From NCBI GenBank assembly GCA_011525915.1, contig WYBM01000014.1, positions 1 through 60,348 on the forward strand: 60,348 nt of DNA. The letters are read 5' to 3'. The notes under the pieces are model-generated. The model ran no database searches and was not told the origin of the DNA. It saw only the letters and a list, made by a program, of their open reading frames with translations. Positions 51,204 to 59,102 of the stretch are shown in pieces (positions within the stretch are counted from its first letter, which is position 1; each line of letters opens with the position of its first letter). Both the position numbers and the translations under genes were made by a program. Source of the DNA: Ardenticatenaceae bacterium (GTDB lineage: Bacteria > Chloroflexota > Anaerolineae > Promineifilales > Promineifilaceae).

Positions 51204-52849
51204 GCCTTTCTCCGGCGGCGCACCCATAATAGGGCCACAATCAACACAGCCATGAGCAGCAGCCCAGCCCCTACGGTTGTGGTGGGAAAGCCCGCGTCGC
51301 CCTTCACCTCCTGGCCATAGGGTATGATATGCCGCCGGTCATGAGGCAGCTTTTCTATGACCTGTACCGTGCCGTCCGGCCAGGTGATTTGCACATGCTC
51401 GACTATTGCTTTGCCCAGGCCAAAGGTGAGCTCCAGCGGGTCACCGGTGCCAACGCTGGAGCCGTTTTTAAGCTCTTGAATCTGGCGACGGCCGTCGCTG
51501 TCAGTCACAACCACCCGTGCCCCTACGGCGTCCCGGTTTACCGGGCCCCCACCCACCAGTTTTAATGTCAACCAATGGTCGTCGTAGCGGTCACCCATGG
51601 TGTTGCGGTAAAGGACATAACCTTCATCATAGTTGCCAATCACCAGGTCAACATAGCCATCCTGGTCATAATCGGCTGCCGCCACACCAATGGTGCGCCC
51701 CTCATGACCGGCGCCGGACATCTGCCCCAGGTTCGTGAAGGTGCCGTCACCGTTATTATGGAACAGTGGGTTGGCCGGGCTTTCCCCCTGCACGGCCTCT
51801 GCCACCGCCAGATAGAGGTCTTGCCAGCCGTCATTGTTGTAATCTAAAAAGACCGCGCCCCAGCCAATTCCCCTGGGAAACTGCACCCCAGCCAGTTCAG
51901 CCATGTTGTTAAAGGTACCATCTCCCTGGTTTTGCAGCAGCGTCATCGGCCCGGCATTGGAAAAATAGAAGTCCAGGTCGCCATCGCGGTCATAGTCACC
52001 TGTGGCCAGCCCCATGCCCATCACCCGCGTGTCAGCCTGGGCCTGCTGTGAGATTTCGGTAAAACACCAACCATCACAGCCAGGACCATCGTTGCGCCAG
52101 AGGGCGTTACCTACCGGGTTGATGAATTCATCATTAACCAGGTAGATATCCAGGTCACCGTCGTTGTCAAAGTCCACAAAAGAGGCCACAAAGCCAGCGC
52201 CGCGTGTTTTACCGCCAGGCAGGTAAGCGGTTACGTCGGTAAACGTACCATCGCCATTATTGTGGTAGAGGCGATCTTTTTCGCCTTCCAGGGAACGGCC
52301 GCAGCGAGGATCACAGGCCCAGTTGGCAACATAGAGATCAAGCCAGCCATCGGCATCAAAGTCACCCCAGGCGGCCGTTTTGCTGTTGCTGTTGTCGGCC
52401 ACACCCGCACTGGCGGTGACATCTACAAACCCTTGCCCGCTTTCATTGTGAAACAAGACGTTGGGTCCCCAATTCAGCACATACAGGTCAGGCCAGCCAT
52501 CATTATCATAATCGGCAAAGATCACACCGCCGCTTTCAGCATCTGGCAGAGCCACCTGATCATTGAAGGGGGAAACGGCAAACGTACCGTTGCCATTGTT
52601 GTGGTAGAGGGTGTTAGGGCCGGTGTTGTTTGTCAGGTACAGGTCTAGCCAGCCATTCTGGTCATAATCACCCCAGGCCTGGCCGCTGACCTTTTCACTG
52701 TTTTGGGGATCCCGTGGACTGTTAATGCCGGCAGCCTCGGTGACATCGGCATACGGTAAGGATTGTTCCTGGGCATGAAGAAGGGATACGGCCGTCATCC
52801 AGGTCACCAATACAATTATGAGCCATCGTGTATGCCATTGCTTTTTCAT
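51200..52849 (-). CDS. FG-GAP/VCBS and ASPIC/UnbV repeat protein, exported
   Basis: About 549 residues from ATG 52849 (GAGGGAAGAG upstream). A signal peptide precedes about seven propeller blades of calcium-binding type (DYDQNGWLDLYLTNN, DYDNDGWPDLYVLNW, DFDNDGDLDIYLVND). The ASPIC/UnbV domain follows (RDAVGARVVVTDSDGRRQ, VQITWPDGTVQ). A C-terminal hydrophobic helix and RRRRK indicate anchoring in the membrane. These proteins probably bind surface ligands or other cells. The stop overlaps the start of the LytM gene by four bases. Confidence 0.87.
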   Translation of the reverse strand: MKKQWHTRWLIIVLVTWMTAVSLLHAQEQSLPYADVTEAAGINSPRDPQNSEKVSGQAWGDYDQNGWLDLYLTNNTGPNTLYHNNGNGTFAVSPFNDQVALPDAESGGVIFADYDNDGWPDLYVLNWGPNVLFHNESGQGFVDVTASAGVADNSNSKTAAWGDFDADGWLDLYVANWACDPRCGRSLEGEKDRLYHNNGDGTFTDVTAYLPGGKTRGAGFVASFVDFDNDGDLDIYLVNDEFINPVGNALWRNDGPGCDGWCFTEISQQAQADTRVMGMGLATGDYDRDGDLDFYFSNAGPMTLLQNQGDGTFNNMAELAGVQFPRGIGWGAVFLDYNNDGWQDLYLAVAEAVQGESPANPLFHNNGDGTFTNLGQMSGAGHEGRTIGVAAADYDQDGYVDLVIGNYDEGYVLYRNTMGDRYDDHWLTLKLVGGGPVNRDAVGARVVVTDSDGRRQIQELKNGSSVGTGDPLELTFGLGKAIVEHVQITWPDGTVQVIEKLPHDRRHIIPYGQEVKGDAGFPTTTVGAGLLLMAVLIVALLWVRRRRKA

Positions 52850-53100
52850 CTTCTCTTCCCTCTGATTTGTCATCCGTTAACCGTGGTTGGGGATAACCGC
52901 GGCATCATACCATTACTGTCAGAATTATCTTCGTTTCCGGGGAAAAGGGTAGCGAGAACAAGAGACCGACTGAAAATGGGTCCCACTTTAATAGCACATA
53001 TGTTCTATTTTGTGGTATACTATGCTCTCAATCAGCCCCTATCTATAAATAGTAGGGTTGATAACTGATGTACAACTTAGCTGATACAAGGAGAAATGTC

Positions 53101-53898
53101 ATGAAAGTCGTAACCACTTATCCAGATAGTGTTTTTTGTTGGGTGGACCTTACTACCACAGATGCTGAAGGAGCCAAAGCCTTCTACACTGCCCTGTTTG
53201 GTTGGAACAGTGATGATCGCCCCACCGACATGGGGGGAGTATACAGCATGCTCCAGATAGAAGGTAAAAATGTGGCTGGCCTCAGCGCTATGCCCCCTGA
53301 TATGCAGGCCCAGGGCGCACCCCCTTTCTGGGCATCCTACGTCAAGCACAGTGACATAGACGCTGTCGCTGCCAAGATAACAGAAGCCGGCGGTACCCTT
53401 TTGTTTCCGCCTATGGATGTTATGGAAGAAGGGCGCATGGCCATGGCCCAAGACCCCACTGGCGCAATGTTTGGCATCTGGCAGCCACGCGGCCACATCG
53501 GCGCCGAATTGGTGAACCAACCCAATACCCTGTCATGGAATGAACTGCAAACACGGGATGTGAATGAGGTTAAGACCTTTTATCAAGCTGTCTTTGACTG
53601 GACGTATACGGCCGACGAGAGCGGGTATGTGATGTGTTTACAAAACGGCCGTCGTCAGGCCGGTATGTTGCAAATGGACGAGTCATGGGGAGATATTCCG
53701 GCCAACTGGGCCGTCTATTTCCTGGTTGAAGATGTAGACAAGATGGCCGCCCAGGCACAAGCATTAGGCGGCACTTTGCTGGTTCCTCCCAGTAAGGCCG
53801 GAGAAATCGCCCGGTTCAGTGTGGTTCAGGATCCCCAAGGCGGCGTTTTTTCCATCATCCAGTTTAATGGGCCCATTGACCCACCGCCCGGGTTCTAG
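53101..53898 (+). CDS. Two-domain VOC family protein
   Basis: A 265-residue tandem of two VOC domains: VFCWVDLTTTDAEGAKAFY in the first, and TLSWNELQTRDVNEVKTFY in the second. This arrangement resembles Streptomyces CFP-30B-like hydroxylase-associated proteins. Start ATG 53101 has AAGGAG 6 bp upstream, better than ATG 53068. Strands GRMAMAQDPTGAMFGIWQ and ARFSVVQDPQGGVFSIIQF close each domain. The substrate is unknown. The stop TAG is part of a CTAG-bounded repeat. Confidence 0.86.
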   Translation: MKVVTTYPDSVFCWVDLTTTDAEGAKAFYTALFGWNSDDRPTDMGGVYSMLQIEGKNVAGLSAMPPDMQAQGAPPFWASYVKHSDIDAVAAKITEAGGTLLFPPMDVMEEGRMAMAQDPTGAMFGIWQPRGHIGAELVNQPNTLSWNELQTRDVNEVKTFYQAVFDWTYTADESGYVMCLQNGRRQAGMLQMDESWGDIPANWAVYFLVEDVDKMAAQAQALGGTLLVPPSKAGEIARFSVVQDPQGGVFSIIQFNGPIDPPPGF

Positions 53899-53990
53899 CA
53901 TTAGTTTTCAGTTATCGGTGGCCAGTTTTCAGTGGGGCCTGACACCCGTAACTGTCCACTGAACACTGATTACTAACTTCTGACCACTGG
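53895..53990. repeat. CTAG-bounded palindromic element, copy D (diverged)
   Basis: Begins with the CTAG that supplies the stop of the VOC gene. It keeps the CAGTTTTCAGT arms (about 53930) and a facing CCACTGAACACTGAT arm, but the interior has drifted from copies A-C. It lies between convergent genes. Confidence 0.6.
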
Positions 53991-53999
53991 CCCTGGATT

Positions 54000-54914
54000 T
54001 CATGTGGTTTCAACCAGGGCCACGGCGCCCCATAAGGGCGCGTCATCGCCTAATGCCGCAGGCACAATGTCAACCTGTGCCTGCGGCAGCGCCGTTTCCC
54101 GGGCCGTGCGGCGCACAACCTCCCACCAATGCACGCCTGATTTGATAACACCCCCCCCTAAAATCACCTGGGATGGATTCATCAGGTTAACTGCATTGCC
54201 AATGCCCACACCCAATGCCCACGCACCACGCTCTAAAATACGGCGCGCCTCCCGGTTGCCCTGGGCGGCCATGATGGCCACATCTTGGCCGGTGACACCT
54301 TCCTGCTGTCCACTGGTTTCAGCCCAGTCAGCCGCCATATAGGGCCCGGATGCCAGCCGCTCTACACAGCCCCGTTTGCCGCACAGACAATGGGGGCCGG
54401 CCGGGTCCACCACCATATGCCCTATTTCACCGGCCATGCTGTTGTACCCCCGAAACGGCCGTCCCCCCAGAATCCAACCACCGCCCACGCCGGTACTTAC
54501 TGTTATGTAAAGCAGATCGGCCACGCCCCGCCCGGCACCAAACCGCCACTCACCAAGGGCAGCGGCGTTAGCATCGTTGTCTATGCGAACGACTGTCTGG
54601 AATTCAGAGGCAACTATTTCTGGCAAAGGCACATTCTCCCATCCCGCTACATGATGTGATAAACGTACCGTACCCGTGGCCACATCCACTGGGCCCCCAA
54701 AACTAATGCCCACGGCCGTCGCCTTTTCCCCCGCTAGCAGTTCGTGTGCCAGGGCTACCATTGCCTCCATGTCAAACCGCGCGTCACCATGGGCCGGGGA
54801 ATAGACCCGTTTATACGCCCGCCAGGTCAAGCTGCCGCTGTGGTAGACGGCCGTGTCTACCACCCCTGCCGTCAACTTTGTGCCGCCAAAATCCAGGACC
54901 AGCACCATCGCCAT
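54000..54914 (-). CDS. ROK-family sugar kinase
   Basis: A 304-residue protein. The ATP site reads VLDFGGTKLTAGVVD. DNDANAAALGEWRFG holds the catalytic Asp. The zinc motif is HCLCGKRGCVE (about 180-190), and the second phosphate loop is STGVGGGWILGG. It phosphorylates glucose or a related sugar in the cytoplasm. There is no HTH domain, so it is a kinase rather than a repressor. GGAGG lies 7 bp before the ATG. It is divergent from the sigma factor gene by 59 bp. Confidence 0.9.
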   Translation of the reverse strand: MAMVLVLDFGGTKLTAGVVDTAVYHSGSLTWRAYKRVYSPAHGDARFDMEAMVALAHELLAGEKATAVGISFGGPVDVATGTVRLSHHVAGWENVPLPEIVASEFQTVVRIDNDANAAALGEWRFGAGRGVADLLYITVSTGVGGGWILGGRPFRGYNSMAGEIGHMVVDPAGPHCLCGKRGCVERLASGPYMAADWAETSGQQEGVTGQDVAIMAAQGNREARRILERGAWALGVGIGNAVNLMNPSQVILGGGVIKSGVHWWEVVRRTARETALPQAQVDIVPAALGDDAPLWGAVALVETT

Positions 54915-54959
54915 CTGCCCACCTCCGTGCCCATAATTTTTTCAAGGCGCCATCTCCAT

Positions 54960-54965
54960 TATAAT
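54960..54965 (+). promoter_or_regulatory. -10 box (TATAAT) of the sigma factor gene
   Basis: A consensus TATAAT ends 8 bp before the ATG at 54974, too near for a normal leader. A T-rich stretch at 54937-54944 could serve as -35. A leaderless transcript is suggested. Confidence 0.45.
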
Positions 54966-54973
54966 AGGGCATC

Positions 54974-55600
54974 ATGAAACCACTGCCAACCATTTACAAT
55001 GACAGCGCCGTCTGGTTTGCCGCCTGCCAGGACACAGACCCTCAGGTGCAGGCTGCCGCTTACAACGCCTTATTTGCCTATCTGAGCCAGGTGGCGCTGC
55101 ACATCGTTTATGATCAGCCAGAAGCGGAAGCGCTGGCCCAGGACTGTGCCCAACTGGCCCTCATCCGCATTCATCGACGCCTGGCTGAGTGCCGCGAACC
55201 ATCGGCTTTTCGTGCCTGGGCCCGGCAAATGGTCTCACACCTGGCCATCGACGCTCTGCGCCGCCGCGCGCGGCTTACCTTTGCCGCCGAAGATGAACTG
55301 GAAACCGTTCTGGCAGGAACCGCCGAGAAGCTGCCTTCTCTAGAAGACCATATGACCACAGAAACCACCCTGGCTGGCCTTTATGCCGTCCTTCAAAGTG
55401 CCCCCATCAGCGAGCGCTCGCGCCGGGTGGTGATCGGCCGTTATCTGCAAGCGCTGGCCGATGAACCCCTGGCCGAAGCAGAAAGCAAACTGGTTGGAAA
55501 GCCGGTGCTGCCCAGCCACATTCAGGTGACGCGCGCTAAAAATATGGCAAAGTTACGCACCTGGGAACCGCTGCTGGCCTTGCTAGAGACAGCACCATAA
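54974..55600 (+). CDS. ECF-type RNA polymerase sigma factor, atypical region 4
   Basis: A 208-residue protein. Region 2 is recognisable: QDCAQLALIRIHRRLAEC, then FRAWARQMVSHLAIDALRRR, as in the -10-binding helix of ECF sigma factors. Region 4 is less clear (RSRRVVIGRYLQALAD ... LPSHIQVTRAKNMAKLR); an HTH can be drawn but lacks the usual hydrophobic signature. It is followed 79 bp later by a Cys/His protein that may regulate it, and then, convergently, by a CHAT-TPR caspase gene. It is not clearly assigned to a known ECF group. Confidence 0.75.
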   Translation: MKPLPTIYNDSAVWFAACQDTDPQVQAAAYNALFAYLSQVALHIVYDQPEAEALAQDCAQLALIRIHRRLAECREPSAFRAWARQMVSHLAIDALRRRARLTFAAEDELETVLAGTAEKLPSLEDHMTTETTLAGLYAVLQSAPISERSRRVVIGRYLQALADEPLAEAESKLVGKPVLPSHIQVTRAKNMAKLRTWEPLLALLETAP

Positions 55601-55679
55601 TGCCTGGCCTGGCTGAAATTCGGCACACCTGGAAAGGTAAACGGGCTGGCAAACGTCTTATACATAGGAGAGGCTGGAG

Positions 55680-56405
55680 ATGCCTGATGACATGACCCCC
55701 CATGAGCAAATGAGAGAAGCCCTGCAGGCCAGGGGCGATGAGGCTGCCTGTGAAGCGTGTTTGTCTCAGCTTGAGGCCTACATAACAGCCCAGTTAGACG
55801 GCCGTAACTACCTGGCCCTCTTCCCCCAAACAGCCCGCCACCTGGACGGTTGTTTGTCGTGCGCCGCCGCTTACGCCCGCCTCTATCGTATGGAGCTGGC
55901 CGCTGCCGCCGAAACATTGCCCCAGCTCCAACAGCCGCGCCTGCCGGACCTGGCTTTTTTATCAGCCGTACCCGACCAGCAGCCCCCACTGACCGACCTC
56001 TTGCGCACGGCCGTGACCCGGCTGCAAAACAGAATACGGCTGCACCTTTCAGCCGACCTTTTACCACGGCTGCAACCACCCCCGACGTTGGCGCCCACAC
56101 GCGCCCCGGCCGATGCCCAGCGTTATGCAGAACAGCTTTTTTCCCTGGATCCAGGGGAGGCTTTGCGTGCTGATTTGCCGCTAACATTAACCGTCTACCG
56201 TGACGGGCAGCAGCCGCAAAACTGTCTGGTGGAGATCACTGTAGCGCCATCTGGCCGGGCCTGGCCAAATCTGGCCGGGATGATGGTCATCTTGGTACTG
56301 CCTGACCAACGCCGCGAGCAGCCCACCAACCCCTGGGGAGTGGCAGCATTTGAGCAGGTTCCTGTGGCTGAGTTAAGTGAGTTAGTGATTGAGGTACAGT
56401 TGTAA
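55680..56405 (+). CDS. Cys/His-containing protein, candidate anti-sigma factor
   Basis: A 241-residue protein. The N-terminal third has CEACLSQLEAYI ... HLDGCLSCAAAYARLY, a C-x2-C ... H-x3-C-x2-C arrangement like zinc-binding anti-sigma (zf-HC2) domains. There is no transmembrane helix, so if it is an anti-sigma factor it is soluble. The C-terminal half has beta-rich segments (LPLTLTVYRDGQQPQNCLVEI, GMMVILVLPDQ). AGGAGAGG precedes the ATG at 55680. It is probably co-transcribed with the sigma factor gene. The CHAT gene ends 20 bp away on the other strand. Confidence 0.68.
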   Translation: MPDDMTPHEQMREALQARGDEAACEACLSQLEAYITAQLDGRNYLALFPQTARHLDGCLSCAAAYARLYRMELAAAAETLPQLQQPRLPDLAFLSAVPDQQPPLTDLLRTAVTRLQNRIRLHLSADLLPRLQPPPTLAPTRAPADAQRYAEQLFSLDPGEALRADLPLTLTVYRDGQQPQNCLVEITVAPSGRAWPNLAGMMVILVLPDQRREQPTNPWGVAAFEQVPVAELSELVIEVQL

Positions 56406-56424
56406 CTTCACTTGATGAACCTGA

Positions 56425-58842
56425 CTATGCACCCACCAGAATAAAGGCAGCCCAGTAGCGGGGGTGGGCAAACGGCCGTGGTCCCTCTGGTACATCCTCT
56501 ACGTCACTGCCTGGCAGGTCTGCCAGCCTGGCCAACAGTTCATGTCTGGGCAGCACCTGTAACCATACCTGAGCCGCGTGTAAAGCTGCGGCGGCATCCA
56601 CCCCAGCCATCAACTTGTGGTAGAACTGCTGCATCAACAAAAAAGTGGGCATGTCAGCCACAGCCCACTGACTGACCAACACCGCCCTGGCTCCGACAGC
56701 CAGAAAAGCACGCACCAGTCCCATGGGTTCATCACCGCGCAGCAGGCGGCTGACGCCCGTCTGGCAGGCACTGAGCGTTACCAGGTCTACCTCTAACTGC
56801 CAGGCGGCCAATACCTGGCGCGCCGTCAGCCGCTCATCCGGCCCAGTTTCCAGGTAGGAATCAAGGGGGGCATCATAATGAAAACGGCCGTGGCAGGCCA
56901 CATGCAGCCACCGGCACCCCTTTGCTCGTTCCGGCAACGCTCCCGCTTTGGGCCGGGCGCCGACCCACGCCTCCCCACCCGTCAGAACGGCAATAAAGCG
57001 TGCTTCTGTTTCTGTATGCCGTAAGCGCTGCCGATGGGCGGGGCCATCATACCCCACGGTCAAACATTGGCCGGCCGTGCTGCCAGCAAACCGGGTGGCA
57101 CGGCGCTGCCAGAAAGCAGCACTGGGCGTGTATGCCAGCAGTGGACCACCTTCATGCAGCCACGGCCGTTCGTTGGCAGCCAGCAGCGCCGCAAAGGGCA
57201 CTTCATGCAAAGGGCCATGAGGGGCAATGATCACATGGTGCGCGGAGGGGGCGGGGGTGGGCAGCAGGGCATCATGCAGGTAACGCTGTACGGCCGTGTC
57301 TAAAAAACGGCGACGGTCATCCTCCCGTGGTGAATCCCATAAGAGGTCATTGGGGTTTAACGGGCACTCCTGTGCCGCCAGACCATCTGCTGTCAGGCAA
57401 AATAATAGAGTTCGGGCTGGCGGCAGCAGGTGCTGGCGCAGCCGGCTGTCTGAGGGAAGCTGGCGCAGCCACGGCAGGGCCCGATCCAGCACTCCGGTCG
57501 TAAAATATGATAACAGCGCCGTATCTGGTGGAATCATCATGGTGCGGTTGGGGGTTGGTGCCTCCGCCTTCTCTTCCAGCCGGCCCTCCACGGCTTCCAA
57601 AAATGCCCGTGCCCGCGCTCGTTCAGCCCAATGGAAAGCATCAGCAACACGGGCCAGGGCCAGGCAGTGCAGTACCAGGGCTTCATATACTTGCTGCCAG
57701 CGCCCTAACAGGCTGATTTTAACACCCTCGTCGCGCAGCGGTTCCCGAACAGACTCGATCACGGCCACAGCAGCTTCAAATTGAGCCAGGGCCGCCGCAT
57801 CATCCCCCAGACGACGCAGCACCTCCCCCAGACGATAATGAACTTCCGCCAAAATATCCTTCCGGCCGATAGATAAAGCAATATCTAAAGCCGTGACAAA
57901 CGCTTCCCTGGCCGCACCCAGGTCATCGGCTACCTGGCGTGCCAGCCCCAGCGCCAGATAAGCATCCACCCTATACACCCTGGTCTCTAAGGCAGCCAGC
58001 GCAGCCATGCCTACCTGCATCGCTTCATCCAGACGCCCTTGCATCAGGTACGTTTCACTGATGTTTGTCAAAATGCGGCCCCACGAATCTCTGGCGTCAT
58101 CGGCCTGGCGACGGGCGGCGACTGTTTCAAAAAACGTGATGGCAGCCGACCACTCCCCCCGGTCACGGTAGATCAGGCCCAAGCCACTTTGGGCGGCCGC
58201 CAACCACTGGGAGGAGCCGGTTTCTTCAAAGCAGGCCATTGCCTGGTTAAGGTAGGTTTCACCCTCGTCATATTGTTGCAGTTGATGGGCAATGTTACCC
58301 AGATTGAGCCAGGCCAACCCTTCACGCAGCCGGTTACCCTGCTGCTGCCAGAGGGTGAGGCTGGCCTGGTACCCGGCCATCGCTTCCTGCAAACGCCCGG
58401 TGACCCGGCAGTAAAGGGCGCGGGAGTTAAGGGCACGGCCGTGTATATAGTCATCCAACGCCGGGTCTGCCAGTAGCTCGTCTAACATCGCCAGCGCCGC
58501 TTCGTACTGATCACGCCGGGCCAGGGCCACACCCATAAAGTAACGCACCAACTGCCGTGCGGCCGATGAAGCTGTGGGCACATCAGCCACCGAATCTACC
58601 AGCGTCGCAAAGCCTTCAGGATCATCCAGCAGCAGCCGGTTGCCCAGGCGTTCCAGCACTGTTAAGAATGCCGGCTCACCAGACATATCGCCAGCGTGCA
58701 GGCTGGCGGCCAGGGCAGCTACCGCCTGGGCATGCCATTGTCGCCAGCGGGCCAGATCTTCCTTTTCCAGACGGGCCAGCGATTCAGGGGGTAATTCCAG
58801 TACGGCCGTCCACGCCACATCATGATTAGAGTGCTCGTCCAT
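56425..58842 (-). CDS. TPR-CHAT caspase-like protein
   Basis: An 805-residue protein. Residues about 80-420 are tetratricopeptide repeats (LGNIAHQLQQYDEGETYLNQA, YLALGLARQVADDLGAAREAF). The C-terminal 300 residues are a CHAT domain of clan CD, with the catalytic His in WLHVACHGRFHY (about 647) and the Cys in VTLSACQTGVS (about 691), then LVSQWAVADMPTF. It is predicted to be an active protease with a TPR sensor arm, the plan of Csx29 and similar effectors. It converges on the sigma and Cys/His genes. TATAAT 8 bp before the start suggests a leaderless message. The target is unknown. Confidence 0.88.
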   Translation of the reverse strand: MDEHSNHDVAWTAVLELPPESLARLEKEDLARWRQWHAQAVAALAASLHAGDMSGEPAFLTVLERLGNRLLLDDPEGFATLVDSVADVPTASSAARQLVRYFMGVALARRDQYEAALAMLDELLADPALDDYIHGRALNSRALYCRVTGRLQEAMAGYQASLTLWQQQGNRLREGLAWLNLGNIAHQLQQYDEGETYLNQAMACFEETGSSQWLAAAQSGLGLIYRDRGEWSAAITFFETVAARRQADDARDSWGRILTNISETYLMQGRLDEAMQVGMAALAALETRVYRVDAYLALGLARQVADDLGAAREAFVTALDIALSIGRKDILAEVHYRLGEVLRRLGDDAAALAQFEAAVAVIESVREPLRDEGVKISLLGRWQQVYEALVLHCLALARVADAFHWAERARARAFLEAVEGRLEEKAEAPTPNRTMMIPPDTALLSYFTTGVLDRALPWLRQLPSDSRLRQHLLPPARTLLFCLTADGLAAQECPLNPNDLLWDSPREDDRRRFLDTAVQRYLHDALLPTPAPSAHHVIIAPHGPLHEVPFAALLAANERPWLHEGGPLLAYTPSAAFWQRRATRFAGSTAGQCLTVGYDGPAHRQRLRHTETEARFIAVLTGGEAWVGARPKAGALPERAKGCRWLHVACHGRFHYDAPLDSYLETGPDERLTARQVLAAWQLEVDLVTLSACQTGVSRLLRGDEPMGLVRAFLAVGARAVLVSQWAVADMPTFLLMQQFYHKLMAGVDAAAALHAAQVWLQVLPRHELLARLADLPGSDVEDVPEGPRPFAHPRYWAAFILVGA

Positions 58843-58850
58843 AACTATGC

Positions 58851-58856
58851 ATTATA
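58851..58856 (-). promoter_or_regulatory. -10 box of the CHAT-TPR gene
   Basis: On the minus strand TATAAT ends 8 bp before the ATG at 58842, again without a visible ribosome binding site. The rest of the 260-bp gap to the next gene holds two octamers (58895, 58936) and nothing else identified. Confidence 0.5.
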
Positions 58857-59102
58857 GCTATGTTTACGACGATACGAACTTTATAGTGAGTGTACGGCCG
58901 TGACAGCCTGGTGAAAATTGAGGGAAAGGTCAGACGGCCGTTGTTCGTCTTATAGGTAGGAGAGATTAGGTGCATCAGCCAAATAACGGTCCTACCCGGC
59001 CTTTGTGCCTCTTCTTAATATCAAAAGAGCCATAACCCCGGCTCTAACTGCAATCCACCGTCGTGTTAAATCGAATGTATTAAATAACCTGGAGGTAAAA
59101 AG

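Noticed and set aside
16692..53990. Insertion sequences or transposase genes behind the CTAG elements
   Set aside because: No transposase or integrase reading frame is visible; the elements are at most about 100 bp and non-coding.
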